Assembly (NCBI RefSeq): GCF_030269665.1
Contig: NZ_BSTS01000018.1
Coordinates: forward strand, 62,001 to 126,000
Reading direction: 5' to 3'
DNA: 64,000 nt
Origin: Actinomycetospora sp. NBRC 106375
GTDB lineage: Bacteria > Actinomycetota > Actinomycetes > Mycobacteriales > Pseudonocardiaceae
The notes below the pieces were generated by a model, which did not search any database, was not told the origin of the DNA, and saw only the letters and a list, made by a program, of their open reading frames with translations. The position numbers and the translations under genes were made by a program. Positions 15,507 through 23,681 of the stretch are shown one piece after another (positions within the stretch are counted from its first letter, which is position 1; the number at the start of each line of letters is the position of its first letter).

Positions 15507-16318
15507 GGTGCGGCGGGCACCGGGGACGGGAGGAACTCGCGGATCGCGCTGACGACCTGCCCGGGCTCGCTCAGCTGGGGACAGTGCCCGGCCGCCTCGA
15601 GGATCACCAGCCGACTGTCGTCCAGTGCGCCGTGCACCCACCGTCCGACCTCGGGCGGGGCGATCGCGTCCTGCCGGCACTGCAGGACCAGTGATGGGAT
15701 GCGGACGCCTCCCAGGTCCGCCCGGTTGTCCGAGGTGAACGTGACGCGCGCGAAGTGGCGCGCGATCTCGGGGTCGGTGCGGCAGAAGCTGTTGGTCAGC
15801 TCCTCGGCGAGCTCCGGCCGGTCCGGATTTCCCATGATCACCGGCCCCATCGCCCCCGACCAGCCCAGGTAGTTGCTGTCCAGCGCCTCGAGCAACTCGT
15901 CGATGTCGGCCTCGGTGAACCCGCCCCGGTAGGGCGGGGCGTCGGTGTAGCGGGGCGACGGGCTCACGAGGACGAGACGGGAGAAGCGGGCCGGCGCCCG
16001 TACCACCGCGAGGACGCCGATCATCGCGCTCACCGAGTGCCCGACCAGCACCACGTCGTCCAGGTCGAGGTCGTCCACGATCTCGAGGACGTCCTGCGCG
16101 TACCCGTCGAGCGTCGCGTACCGATCGGGATCCCACGCCGAGAGATCCGAGCGTCCGGCACCGACGTGGTCGAAGAGGACCACCCGGTGATCCCCGGCGA
16201 ACGCCGGCGCGACGAGACGCCACATGTTCTGGTCGCAACCGAAGCCGTGCGCGAAGACGATCGGACGAGCCCCCACGCGACCGGAGACGGTGACGCGGTT
16301 CCTCGTGCGCACGTTCAC
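15503..16318 (-). CDS. rsbQ: RsbQ-like alpha/beta hydrolase
   Basis: A 271-residue alpha/beta hydrolase with striking landmarks of RsbQ: HGFGCDQNMW, a HRVVLFDHVGAGRSDLSAWD block, RYATLDGYAQDVLEI and the nucleophile elbow VGHSVSAMIG (S95). The acid D217 is in LQCRQDAIAP and H245 in AGHCPQLS. These positions nearly equal Ser96, Asp219 and His247 as I recall them for Bacillus RsbQ, the small-molecule sensor that activates RsbP; plant D14/KAI2 receptors are distant relatives. The frame is open to 16378, overlapping the GAF-ANTAR stop by 4 bases; I chose GTG 16318 because homology begins there. It is translationally coupled to the phosphatase gene. Confidence 0.87.
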   Translation of the reverse strand: MNVRTRNRVTVSGRVGARPIVFAHGFGCDQNMWRLVAPAFAGDHRVVLFDHVGAGRSDLSAWDPDRYATLDGYAQDVLEIVDDLDLDDVVLVGHSVSAMIGVLAVVRAPARFSRLVLVSPSPRYTDAPPYRGGFTEADIDELLEALDSNYLGWSGAMGPVIMGNPDRPELAEELTNSFCRTDPEIARHFARVTFTSDNRADLGGVRIPSLVLQCRQDAIAPPEVGRWVHGALDDSRLVILEAAGHCPQLSEPGQVVSAIREFLPSPVPAAP

Positions 16319-16374
16319 CGGCGAAGTGTGGCAGCTCCCGCGAGGAGGACGTGCGCCGCGACTGCGCACGCGGG

Positions 16375-17169
16375 TCACATCACACGGAGCGTGGGCTGTG
16401 AGAAATCACCGGGCCCGTCGTCCCCGTCGGACGGCAACGCGCGCCCGGCACTCGCCCGCGTCGTGGCCGATTCCTCGACGAGCCAGCGCGCCACCTCCAC
16501 GAGCTTCAGGTTCGTCTCCTGGGAGGAGGTGACGAGTAAGTCGAACGCGTCCGCACTCGTGATCGTGAAGCGCTCCATGAGGATGCCCTTGGCCTGTCCG
16601 ATCAGGTCGCGTGAGTCGAGTGCGCGCTCCAGATTCGCGGCCCGCTCGGCGCCGTGGAGCAGCACGGCGGCCTGCGTGGCGAACAGCCCGGCCATGACGC
16701 AGGCCTGCTCGTCGAAAGCGTGCGCCGTCCGGGAGTACAGGGTCAGCGCCGCTCGAGGGTCGGCGGACAACTGGGTCGACATGACGGAGCGGTAGCCGCG
16801 CGCGACCGCGACCGCGGCGAATCGCGGCCACCGGTCGGTGTCGGGCCGACACCCGAGATCGTGGGCGATCACCATGCCGCTGGACGGTGGATCGGCAGCC
16901 GCCGTGACCGAGGGCCCCTCGCCGAGGTCGTCCTGCACCTGGTCGATCTCGCGGATCACGTCCGCGGTGGCGTGGCGCCCGCGGACCGCCTCCCGGTCGA
17001 GGCACGCGATACCGCCGCCGTCGGCGCCGGGAACGGTCTGCGTCGCGGCGGCCACGATCCGGGTCAGCACGTCCTCGAGGTCGCTGAGGTCGCGCTCGAC
17101 CAGCCCCTGAGCGGAGCGGCGCAGAGCGACGAGCAGGGCCTCGTTCGGTGCAGTCATCGTGTGGCTCAT
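16375..17169 (-). CDS. GAF and ANTAR domain protein
   Basis: A 264-residue signalling protein. The GAF domain spans about residues 30-180 (LEDVLTRIVAAATQTVPGAD to DEQACVMAGLFATQAAVLLH). The ANTAR RNA-binding domain follows (about 185-250: ALDSRDLIGQAKGILMERFT, then LLVTSSQETNLKLVEVARWL). ANTAR proteins bind tandem hairpins in nascent RNA and prevent termination. The GAF part would sense a ligand or redox state. Its stop is 57 bp from the RsbQ start chosen here, or overlapping if the longer frame is used, so it is the first gene of the rsbQ-rsbP operon. The ATG at 17157 is an alternative start. It suggests that the energy-stress signal also has an RNA-level output. Confidence 0.82.
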   Translation of the reverse strand: MSHTMTAPNEALLVALRRSAQGLVERDLSDLEDVLTRIVAAATQTVPGADGGGIACLDREAVRGRHATADVIREIDQVQDDLGEGPSVTAAADPPSSGMVIAHDLGCRPDTDRWPRFAAVAVARGYRSVMSTQLSADPRAALTLYSRTAHAFDEQACVMAGLFATQAAVLLHGAERAANLERALDSRDLIGQAKGILMERFTITSADAFDLLVTSSQETNLKLVEVARWLVEESATTRASAGRALPSDGDDGPGDFSQPTLRVM

Positions 17170-17287
17170 CCCGTGCGGAGGCGTCGGAGACGGCCAGCCG
17201 GGTCCGGGGACAGCCGAGTGAGACCTCACGATAACGCGAGCGTCGAGTCCACGGAGCCTCCGCGACGGTCCGTGCCGCAGCAACCTC

Positions 17288-18205
17288 TCATCCCTCCGCT
17301 GGCGGCAGGGTCCCTCCGCCGTCGGGCCGTCCGGCGCCGTTGGTTCGCGACGTCGCCGAGGGCCGCGCGGGGTCGGGTTCGGGCGTGGCGTCGCCGGGGA
17401 CGGGCGCGGAGCGGAGCGCCGGATCGCCCGGCACGGCCGTCCCGGGCGACGTGACCCCGGTGTGCTCGAAGAAGCGCAGCAGCTCGACCGGGAACGGCAT
17501 CACCAACGTGCTGTTCTTCTCGGCCGCCACGTCGGTCACGGTCTGGAGCAGCCGCAGCTGCAGGGCGCCCGGGGTCTCGCCCATGGCCGCGGCGGCCTGC
17601 GAGAGCTTGGTCGACGCCTGCAGCTCGCCGTCGGCGTTGATCACGCGGGCGCGGCGGTCACGCTCGGCCTCGGCCTGGCGTGACATCGACCGTCGCATGC
17701 CTTCCGGGAGCGAGATGTCCTTGATCTCCACGCGGTCGATGCTGATGCCCCACTGCTCGGTGGGAGCGTCGATGACGCCCTTGAGCTCTCCGTTGATCCG
17801 ATCCCGGTCCGAGAGGACCGTGTCCAGGTCGGCGCGACCGATGACCGATCGCAGGGAGGTCTGCGCCACCTGGGAGGTGGCCAGCACGTAGTTCTGGACG
17901 TTGATCACGGCGTTCACCGGGTCGTCGACGCGGAAGTAGACGACCGCGTCGACCCCGATGGTGACGTTGTCGCGGGTGATCGCGTTCTGCGACGGCACGT
18001 CCAGGACGACCGTCTGGACGGACAGCTTCGCCATCCGGTCCGCGAACGGGATCATGAAGCGCAGGCCCGGCTGCCGGACCGACGGCAGCAGGCGGCCGAA
18101 CCGCAGCACGACCCCCCGCTCGTACTGCTGGACGAGCCGCACGCTCGTCCCGGTGAGCACCGCCGCGACCAGCACGACGGCGACGACGACAACGACCGCA
18201 CTCAC
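17288..18205 (-). CDS. SPFH/band-7 family protein (slipin)
   Basis: A 305-residue slipin. An N-terminal membrane helix (SAVVVVVAVVLVAAVLTG) leads into a band-7/SPFH domain with VRLVQQYERGVVLRFGRLLP, PGLRFMIPFADRMAKLSVQT, DAVVYFRVDDPVNAVINVQN and DRDRINGELKGVIDAPTEQW. A helical region, SMSRQAEAERDRRARVINAD, follows, and then a disordered proline-rich tail of about 50 residues. Slipins form membrane scaffolds, often near NfeD-type proteins, but none is adjacent. I chose GTG 18205 because GGAG lies upstream and the membrane helix begins immediately; an ATG at 18292 would add 29 residues. It is transcribed toward the rsb genes but separated by 118 bp. Confidence 0.82.
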   Translation of the reverse strand: MSAVVVVVAVVLVAAVLTGTSVRLVQQYERGVVLRFGRLLPSVRQPGLRFMIPFADRMAKLSVQTVVLDVPSQNAITRDNVTIGVDAVVYFRVDDPVNAVINVQNYVLATSQVAQTSLRSVIGRADLDTVLSDRDRINGELKGVIDAPTEQWGISIDRVEIKDISLPEGMRRSMSRQAEAERDRRARVINADGELQASTKLSQAAAAMGETPGALQLRLLQTVTDVAAEKNSTLVMPFPVELLRFFEHTGVTSPGTAVPGDPALRSAPVPGDATPEPDPARPSATSRTNGAGRPDGGGTLPPAEG

Positions 18206-18443
18206 GGCGACTCCGACCCACGAGGATGAAGGGACGGGGCTCGCCGGGTGTCCGGGGCCAACTCCGCCAGGGGAACTGACAGTACGCCGCATGGTGGGAG
18301 CGCGAGGTGATACCGGGCGAGCGGCCGGACGCGGCCGGCGTAGCGTCGACGGTATCGGGGTCCGAGTGTCCGACGAGCAGCGTCGGCCCGACCCCGACGA
18401 GGTCCACATCGGCCGCTCGGCGGTCCGGGACGGGGTGCCGACG

Positions 18444-18944
18444 ATGTCGGAACCACAGCACATCGATCCAGCCCTCACGTCCACCCCGGTCGCGGAGGAC
18501 GGCGGGGTGCGGCTCGAGCTCAAGCCCAGGGGCGCGAAGCCCGGTTTCGTGGACGGAGCCTGGTGGCCGCGGTCGCGGGACCTGCGTCGCGAGCTCCCGG
18601 AGATCCTCGCCGCCCTCTCCTCCCGGATCGGACCGGTCGAGCGCGTGGCGTTCGGGAGGCTGGGCTGGGACCCCACCGGGCGGGAGCGCCTGGTCACACC
18701 CACCGGCCGGGTCTCGTTCGACGGCTTCGCCACCTTCACGCCGGACGCGGTGTGGTTCGTGATCGCCGGCCGGTGGCAGGGACGGGTGTGCGTGCTCGTC
18801 ATCCCCCCGGACACCGCCCCGGCCGTCGCGGAGCGGGTCCTGCGGCGGGCGAGCGCACCGGACAACGTGCAATCACACGCCGAGCTGCTGCAGGAGATCG
18901 ACGAGGACCTGCCCACGGCGACCCCGGCCGGGGTCGCCGGATGA
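18444..18944 (+). CDS. DUF5994-type protein
   Basis: A 166-residue soluble protein with the pattern of actinobacterial DUF5994: VRLELKPRGAKPGFVDGAWW, PRSRDLRRELPEILAALSSR, the RLGWDP element and a closing HAELLQEID. The family is small, common in actinomycetes and without known function. The ATG at 18444 begins near the conserved region; in-frame GTG codons upstream (for example near 18366) are possible. Its stop overlaps the start of a 57-residue Cys-rich gene (ATGA). It is divergent from the slipin gene. Confidence 0.72.
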   Translation: MSEPQHIDPALTSTPVAEDGGVRLELKPRGAKPGFVDGAWWPRSRDLRRELPEILAALSSRIGPVERVAFGRLGWDPTGRERLVTPTGRVSFDGFATFTPDAVWFVIAGRWQGRVCVLVIPPDTAPAVAERVLRRASAPDNVQSHAELLQEIDEDLPTATPAGVAG

Positions 18945-19114
18945 CCGAGCAACCTCGGTGGGGACGGACCGCGACCACGTGCACGGTCTGTCCCCACGTC
19001 TGGGCCGCCCACGACGCGCTCGGCCAACGCTTCTGCCGTGCCACCCGGGACGTCGGCTGGGAGCGGCGCTGCATCTGCCGGCAGACCACCGCCCGGGCCG
19101 AGCTGTCCGTCTAG
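18941..19114 (+). CDS. small cysteine-rich protein, possible zinc ribbon
   Basis: A 57-residue protein that starts ATG inside the stop of the DUF5994 gene. Five cysteines (CTVC near residue 14, a single C near 32, CIC near 44) and histidines in CPHVWAAHD suggest a small zinc-binding fold. It is basic and tryptophan-containing, with no membrane segment. The tight overlap implies co-translation with DUF5994. I do not recognise a named family; it may be a short DNA-, RNA- or protein-binding adaptor. Confidence 0.62.
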   Translation: MTEQPRWGRTATTCTVCPHVWAAHDALGQRFCRATRDVGWERRCICRQTTARAELSV

Positions 19115-19151
19115 TTCCCGGCCCGATCCGCCCGCCGACGACGGCCGGCTG

Positions 19152-20078
19152 TCAGCGTTCGTCGGTGGCGCGGTGGACGCCACGCTGCGCGGCGCGCGTC
19201 CCGCGGGCACTGACCAGCGCCGCGAGGTAGAGCCCGCCGGCGAGGGCGACGCCGACGCTGCGTCCGACCACCCGCACGGGGTTGAGGGCGTGGGAGAGCC
19301 GGCCGATCCGGACGAGGACCTGGTCGGTGACCTCGTCCAGCGGCAGGGCGATCGACTCGGTGACGGCGTGGACGCGCCGCCCCGTGCGGTCCGCGGCGCT
19401 GCCGAGCTCGTCCCCGAGCCCCTCGCCGGCGACGGCGGCGCGGTCGACCTGCTTGCGGGTTGCGCGCTCACCTCGTGCGGCGGTCGTCGCGAGCACGTCC
19501 TCGGCGCGGGACGCTGCGGAGGCGGTCGCGTCGCGGACCTGGCCGGAGGCGCGGTCGGCCTGGTCGGCGACCTGGCCACCCGCCGTCTCGGCGATAGTGG
19601 CGGCGTCCCGGGCGGCGGCCGCGACGGGCTTCGCCCCGCCGGCCGCGGCGACGGCCTGCTCCGCGATGCCACCGGTGGCGGCGTCGACGATGGCCGCGGC
19701 GTGCTCGGCACCGCGCCCGGTGTGCTCGGCGACCTCACGGGCGGCGGTGTCGGTCTCCGCGGCGAGCGTCCCGCCCGCCGCGGCGAGCTCCTCGCCGGCC
19801 GCGCGGCCGGTCACCTGCGCGCCCTCGGCGACTGCTTCCGTGGCCGCGGCCGCCGCCGTGCGAGCGGTGTGCGGCTCACCGGCGGCGACCGTGCGGTTCT
19901 CGCGAACCCGGCCGTCGTTGCCGTGAACGATGACCTGACCGCCGCCGTCGTTGGCGACGATCTCGACAGCCCGGGAGATCGCCTCGGCCTGGGTCGGGGC
20001 CGTGGCGCTCGCGCGCTGGGCGTGGTCCTTCTCGACGTGCCAGCCCTCGTCGGCGGGGACCACGTGGCGGTCGGACAT
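19152..20078 (-). CDS. DUF2188 domain protein with alanine-rich helical region and membrane helix
   Basis: A 308-residue protein. The first 65 residues form a DUF2188 domain (HVVPADEGWHVEKDHAQRAS to GGGQVIVHGNDGRVREN). A long alanine-rich region of about 160 residues follows with repeated A/T/V/G helices such as ATIAETAGGQVADQADRASG, suggesting an extended amphipathic or coiled rod. Near the C-terminus a hydrophobic helix (VGVALAGGLYLAALVSA) precedes a basic tail. DUF2188 has no known enzymatic role. The architecture suggests a membrane-tethered rod with a small cytoplasmic head. It converges on the Cys-rich gene. Confidence 0.7.
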   Translation of the reverse strand: MSDRHVVPADEGWHVEKDHAQRASATAPTQAEAISRAVEIVANDGGGQVIVHGNDGRVRENRTVAAGEPHTARTAAAAATEAVAEGAQVTGRAAGEELAAAGGTLAAETDTAAREVAEHTGRGAEHAAAIVDAATGGIAEQAVAAAGGAKPVAAAARDAATIAETAGGQVADQADRASGQVRDATASAASRAEDVLATTAARGERATRKQVDRAAVAGEGLGDELGSAADRTGRRVHAVTESIALPLDEVTDQVLVRIGRLSHALNPVRVVGRSVGVALAGGLYLAALVSARGTRAAQRGVHRATDER

Positions 20079-20467
20079 CGGCAGATCACCTTGTTCGGTC
20101 GGAGAGAGGGCACAGAACGCCCTCGTCCAGAGTGCGCCCGCCGGTCACTCCGGCGCCGGCGACGTGATGAGCGTCGCGAGACCGGCCCGCCGAGGACGTC
20201 GTGCGCCCGCGCCGCCCGTTTGACGCCCCACGGCCGAGGGCACCCGCCTTTGATCACGTCGCCGCCCCGGACCCGGCGGTCGAGTCCTCGACCATGCCGA
20301 CGACGCGGGCCGCCGCGCCGGGTCGTCCGCGATCACGAGAGCCGGACATCCCGGGTGATCACCGATCCGGGTGCGCGTGCGCACGGACACCCGCAGCGCC
20401 CGATCCCGACATCTCCCCGGCGATACGTCGTCCGCCGAGCTCCGCTCGGGCGGACGGGAGGAACCCC
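20079..20467. other. 389-bp divergent intergenic region
   Basis: No gene is supported. It must contain the promoters of the DUF2188 gene (leftward) and the membrane-protein gene (rightward). A short perfect palindrome GTGCGCGTGCGCAC lies near 20370-20383; I see no clear promoter hexamers. Confidence 0.4.
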
Positions 20468-21115
20468 ATGACCAATGACCGACAGACCGTCATCCGCACG
20501 ATGCACGACGTGGGCCTCGCGGCATGGTTCGGCGGCTCCCTGTTCGGCGCCGCCGGGCTCAACGCCGCCGCCGCCGAGGCCGGGGACCGGCACACCGCGC
20601 GCCGCATCGCGGCGGTCGGCTGGGCGAAGTGGACCCCGGTCAACGCGGCCGCGATCGGCGTCCACCTCACGGGCGCCGTCGGACTGCTGGCCGCCAACCG
20701 TGACCGGGTCGCCCACCAGCCCGGCCCCGCCCGCAACACCGCCGTCAAGGTCGCGCTGACCGCCGCGGCACTCGGCGCGTCGGCCTACACCCGGATCCTC
20801 GGCAAGAGGCTCGAGCAGGAGGAGATCCACCGGGCGCCCGGCGTGTCGTCGTCGACCACCTCCCCCGCCTCGGCGAGCGGCGGGCCGCAGACGGTCACCG
20901 CGGCGGCCGACAAGGCCGTCGGGCAGGCCGTCGGCTCCGTCGCCGAGCAGCTCCCGGTGGACGTGGCCCAGGCCGAGCGCCAGCTGCGCTACGCGCAGTC
21001 CGCCGTGCCCGCCCTCACCGGGATCGTCCTGGCCCTGGGCTCGCAGCACGGCGAGCAGCAGCGTCCGGGCCAGCAGATCCGCGAGTTCGCGCGCCGCGCG
21101 GTCAGCACCTCGTAG
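20468..21115 (+). CDS. conserved membrane-associated hypothetical protein
   Basis: A 215-residue protein. It starts RQTVIRTMHDVGLAAWFGGS with a GLNAAAAEAGDRHTARRIAA stretch and contains two or three weakly hydrophobic helices (about residues 15-35, 55-75 and 90-108). A polar serine-rich linker and the C-terminal helix AQSAVPALTGIVLALGSQ follow. Similar proteins are widespread in actinomycetes without assigned function. A strong GGGAGGAA site precedes the ATG. It is followed 45 bp later by a small acidic protein in the same direction. The stress-island setting hints at an envelope role, but this is inference. Confidence 0.7.
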   Translation: MTNDRQTVIRTMHDVGLAAWFGGSLFGAAGLNAAAAEAGDRHTARRIAAVGWAKWTPVNAAAIGVHLTGAVGLLAANRDRVAHQPGPARNTAVKVALTAAALGASAYTRILGKRLEQEEIHRAPGVSSSTTSPASASGGPQTVTAAADKAVGQAVGSVAEQLPVDVAQAERQLRYAQSAVPALTGIVLALGSQHGEQQRPGQQIREFARRAVSTS

Positions 21116-21160
21116 GCGCGGCCCGATCCTCTGCGCCGCCCGACGCGACAGGGAGCCGCC

Positions 21161-21427
21161 ATGACCGATCGATCCCCCGAGCCGGGTCCGTCCGACGACC
21201 CGCTGGACCGGCATCGCGCCCGCCGCCACCCCGAGGACGCGGTGGACGAGCTCGAGCGGCGGGTACTCGGCGGGCCCGACCACCGCCTCGACGGCGGGCA
21301 TCCCGATGCTCTCGCGCCGACGGAGGCTGCCTCCGGCCGTGGCGCCGACACCGAGCCGGCCTTCGCGGTGGACGTCGACCCCGAGGACCAGGGCAGCTCC
21401 GATGTCGCTCCGCGCAACCCCGACTGA
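21161..21427 (+). CDS. small acidic hypothetical protein
   Basis: An 88-residue, highly polar, aspartate- and proline-rich protein with no hydrophobic segment, probably largely disordered. RHRARRHPEDAVDELERRVL near residues 17-36 could form one helix. A GGGAG site stands 6 bases before the ATG, which supports expression. It probably shares a transcript with the membrane-protein gene 45 bp upstream and ends 8 bases before a terminator-like hairpin. No family is recognised. Confidence 0.6.
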   Translation: MTDRSPEPGPSDDPLDRHRARRHPEDAVDELERRVLGGPDHRLDGGHPDALAPTEAASGRGADTEPAFAVDVDPEDQGSSDVAPRNPD

Positions 21428-21434
21428 TACCGCG

Positions 21435-21452
21435 CCCCGCTCGTCAGCGGGG
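21435..21452. terminator. bidirectional hairpin between convergent genes
   Basis: CCCCGCT (21435-21441) and AGCGGGG (21446-21452) form a perfect 7-bp stem with the loop CGTC. It lies between the small acidic gene and the convergent gene ending at 21444, overlapping the latter's stop, and could end both transcripts. Confidence 0.6.
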
Positions 21453-21818
21453 TCCGTGCGGTCCCGCGACGCGCGGTCCTTCCAGGACGGTCACGGTGTT
21501 GATGCGGGTGTATGCGGCGACCGAGCCCGTGGCGAGGCGTCGGTGCACCCGACGCAGCAGATAGCGGTAGCGGGAATGGACACGGCGCCGGCCCTCGCCG
21601 TCGGCGTGACACCAGAGCACGCTCGCCTCGCAGTACTGGTCGCCGAGGAGCGTCGCCGTCTCCAGGGCGGGGCGCGCCGAGACCAGCCTGGCGTCGCGGT
21701 AGCCCGCGGCGAGCCGGGTCAGGGAATCCTCGATCTCCTGGCGGGTCGCGATGGTGAGGACCGTCGGGGGCTCGGTGACGAACGTCGGTCCGGTGTGACA
21801 ACGGCCGGCGGTGACCGC
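21444..21818 (-). pseudogene. C-terminal part of the STAS gene, in a shifted frame
   Basis: About 124 codons with good codon bias and protein-like content (TVLTIATRQEIEDSLTRLAA, ARPALETATLLGDQYCEASV, YRYLLRRVHRRLATGSVAAY), ending at 21444. There is no ATG, GTG or TTG with a ribosome-binding site near its beginning. The upstream STAS frame loses protein character exactly where this one begins (about 21800-21818). I therefore read it as the second half of one longer gene split by a frameshift, or less likely a gene with an unseen start. The family of this half is not recognised. Confidence 0.5.
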
Positions 21819-22345
21819 GTCACCGTCACGAGCGCGGAACCGTAGCGACCGAGCAGGTCCTCGATCTCCCACGCCGACAGGTCGGTCGAAGGACGAGCGA
21901 TCCGGTGGACGAAGTCCGCGGACTCGTGCGACGCGGCCGGTGGCGGTGACGCACCGACGATCTCCAACCCGCACCGCGCCACCTCGGCCAGACGCGCCCG
22001 TACCCGAGGATTCGGGACGACCACCGTCGGGAGGACCCCGCACCGATGGGCGTGGTCCGCCACCGCGTGGAGGGTCCACCATGCCGGCGCGCCACCGGCG
22101 AGCACCTCGGTCATGTCGACGACCAGGCGGGGTGGCCTGCTCGCCAGGGCGCTCGACACGACATGGTGGAGCTCGGCGACCGTGTCGGTGCAGAGCGTGC
22201 CGCGAACTCGGAGGAGCGTGGCGTCCCCGCGGTGGCGGACCGTGATGGACGTCGAGGGCGCGGGCTGCCGGTGGGCCGACGTCCCGGTCGGGACGCGGGT
22301 CCTCCGGCCGAGCGCATCGGCGCGGGTGCCGTGTCTGGGGTGCAT
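21719..22345 (-). CDS. STAS domain protein (anti-anti-sigma-like), probably frameshifted
   Basis: From ATG 22345 the frame encodes a 40-residue basic leader and then a STAS domain: SITVRHRGDATLLRVRGTL, HHVVSSALASRPPRLVVDMT and VLPTVVVPNPRVRARLAEVA. The usual phosphorylatable serine or threonine after the central strand appears as VDMTEVLAGGAPAWW, that is T then G rather than the common DxSG pattern, so it may be a non-phosphorylated STAS variant. After EIEDLLGRYGSALVTVT the frame becomes serine/arginine-rich and loses protein character, while frame +1 continues well (see 21444-21818). It is divergent from the sigma factor at 22635. Confidence 0.65.
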   Translation of the reverse strand: MHPRHGTRADALGRRTRVPTGTSAHRQPAPSTSITVRHRGDATLLRVRGTLCTDTVAELHHVVSSALASRPPRLVVDMTEVLAGGAPAWWTLHAVADHAHRCGVLPTVVVPNPRVRARLAEVARCGLEIVGASPPPAASHESADFVHRIARPSTDLSAWEIEDLLGRYGSALVTVTRSPPAVVTPDRRSSPSPRRSSPSRPARRSRIP

Positions 22346-22634
22346 CGCCGTCCGCCCTCGTCCTGCGAGCCGTGCTCGCCCGTCCGGCATCGGGGCCGGG
22401 ATGCCGCTACCCATGCTGGGCCGCGGGAGACGGACGTCGGGCACGTCCTCGCGGCGCCGGCTCGGGACGATCCCGGAGGTGGGGCACTGGCGTGGTTCGC
22501 CGCTCCCATCGGTCAGCAGCGCGGCGCACTGCGCTGCTTCGACCGGGCCTCTAAGATTGGACTGAAAGGACCACCGGTGATGTCCCGGACCCGGCGCACC
22601 GTGCACCAGAACAGGCGCGCGCGGCGGGAGCGGG

Positions 22635-23291
22635 ATGAGCGCAGTGACCGGCACGGCCGCGTCGGCCGACGTGCCCGAGCCCCCCGAGCACGGCCACCCG
22701 GAGTCGGGGGGTGCCGGACGGCGGCGACAGACCGGCGAGTCCGAGGTCGACGCGGCCGTGCTGGCCCGCGTCGCCCGGCGGGATCAGCACGCCCTCGGCG
22801 AGCTCTACGACCGGTTCGGCCGGCAGGTGTACTCCCTGGCCCGGCGCATCTGTCGCGACGAGCACATTGCCGAGGAGGCCACCCAGGAGCTGTTCCTCGC
22901 CGTCTGGCGCCAGGCAGGCCGTTTCGATCCCGCGCGCGGATCGGTCCGTACGTGGATCTTCACGCTCGCCCACCACATCGCCGTCGACGCCGTCCGCCGC
23001 GAAGCGGCGATCCGACGGCGCACCCTCTCGGCCGGTGAGGACGAGCGGGAGCTCCCCGCCGCCCCGGGAGCGGACCAGGCCGCGATCGGTTCGGTGGTGG
23101 GCGCGAACGTGCGGGCGGCCCTCGCGGCCCTCCCGCCGGCGCAACGCCAGGTGCTGGCGCTGGCGTACTACCGCGGCTGCACCCAGTCCGAGATCGCGAC
23201 GACGCTCGGGATCCCGCTCGGTACCGTCAAGTCCCGCACCTTCGCCGCCATGACGTCCCTGCGGCCTGCCCTCCACGGGTTCGAGCCCTGA
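22635..23291 (+). CDS. ECF RNA polymerase sigma factor (SigK-like)
   Basis: A 218-residue ECF sigma factor. Region 2 is at about residues 45-115 (LGELYDRFGRQVYSLARRIC, EEATQELFLAVWRQAGRFDP, VRTWIFTLAHHIAVDAVRR). Region 4 is at about 155-210 (LAALPPAQRQVLALAYYRGC, TQSEIATTLGIPLGTVKSR). The FDP(A/S)RGSVRTWI pattern is characteristic of the SigK/RpoE-like group often paired with membrane RskA-type anti-sigma factors. No anti-sigma gene follows; the next gene is a GAF protein 390 bp away. The ATG has a GGGAGCGGG element before it. The 45-residue leader is not conserved. It is divergent from the STAS gene. Confidence 0.87.
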   Translation: MSAVTGTAASADVPEPPEHGHPESGGAGRRRQTGESEVDAAVLARVARRDQHALGELYDRFGRQVYSLARRICRDEHIAEEATQELFLAVWRQAGRFDPARGSVRTWIFTLAHHIAVDAVRREAAIRRRTLSAGEDERELPAAPGADQAAIGSVVGANVRAALAALPPAQRQVLALAYYRGCTQSEIATTLGIPLGTVKSRTFAAMTSLRPALHGFEP

Positions 23292-23681
23292 CGGACGCGG
23301 CGACGCTTCCTGGATGCGAGCCCGGTCGATGAGCGCAACCGGTCTCTCGTCGAGACTGGTCTGTCCGTCGCAACGTCGTCCGGTCGAGTTGGGCGACCTC
23401 TCCCCGGGAGGTACGTTCACGTGACCGGGCTTCGCACGCGGGCCCCGGTCGTCCTCCCCAGACCCGGTCGACGTGATGTCCGATCCTCCGACCACGCCCC
23501 GTGGACGGGGCTGGAGGTAAGCGGGAGCAGACAGTCCGCAATCACCGATCTGCCGGATCGGATCGCACCGTCGCCGACGTCCGGTGTCCCCGTCGTCGCG
23601 CCCCGCCGCGTCGGTCCCGACCGGCGACGCCCCGGGCGCGTACCGCCTGTTCCGCCCGCACCAGCGAGAGGCAAGTCCTTC
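23292..23681. other. 390-bp gap, possibly the N-terminus of the next gene
   Basis: Codon bias is weaker here than in the genes. A GTG at 23421 has an excellent GGGAGG site 9 bases upstream and is in frame with the GAF gene, so the true start of that gene may lie here. The 87 added residues would be proline/arginine-rich with no domain. Confidence 0.45.
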
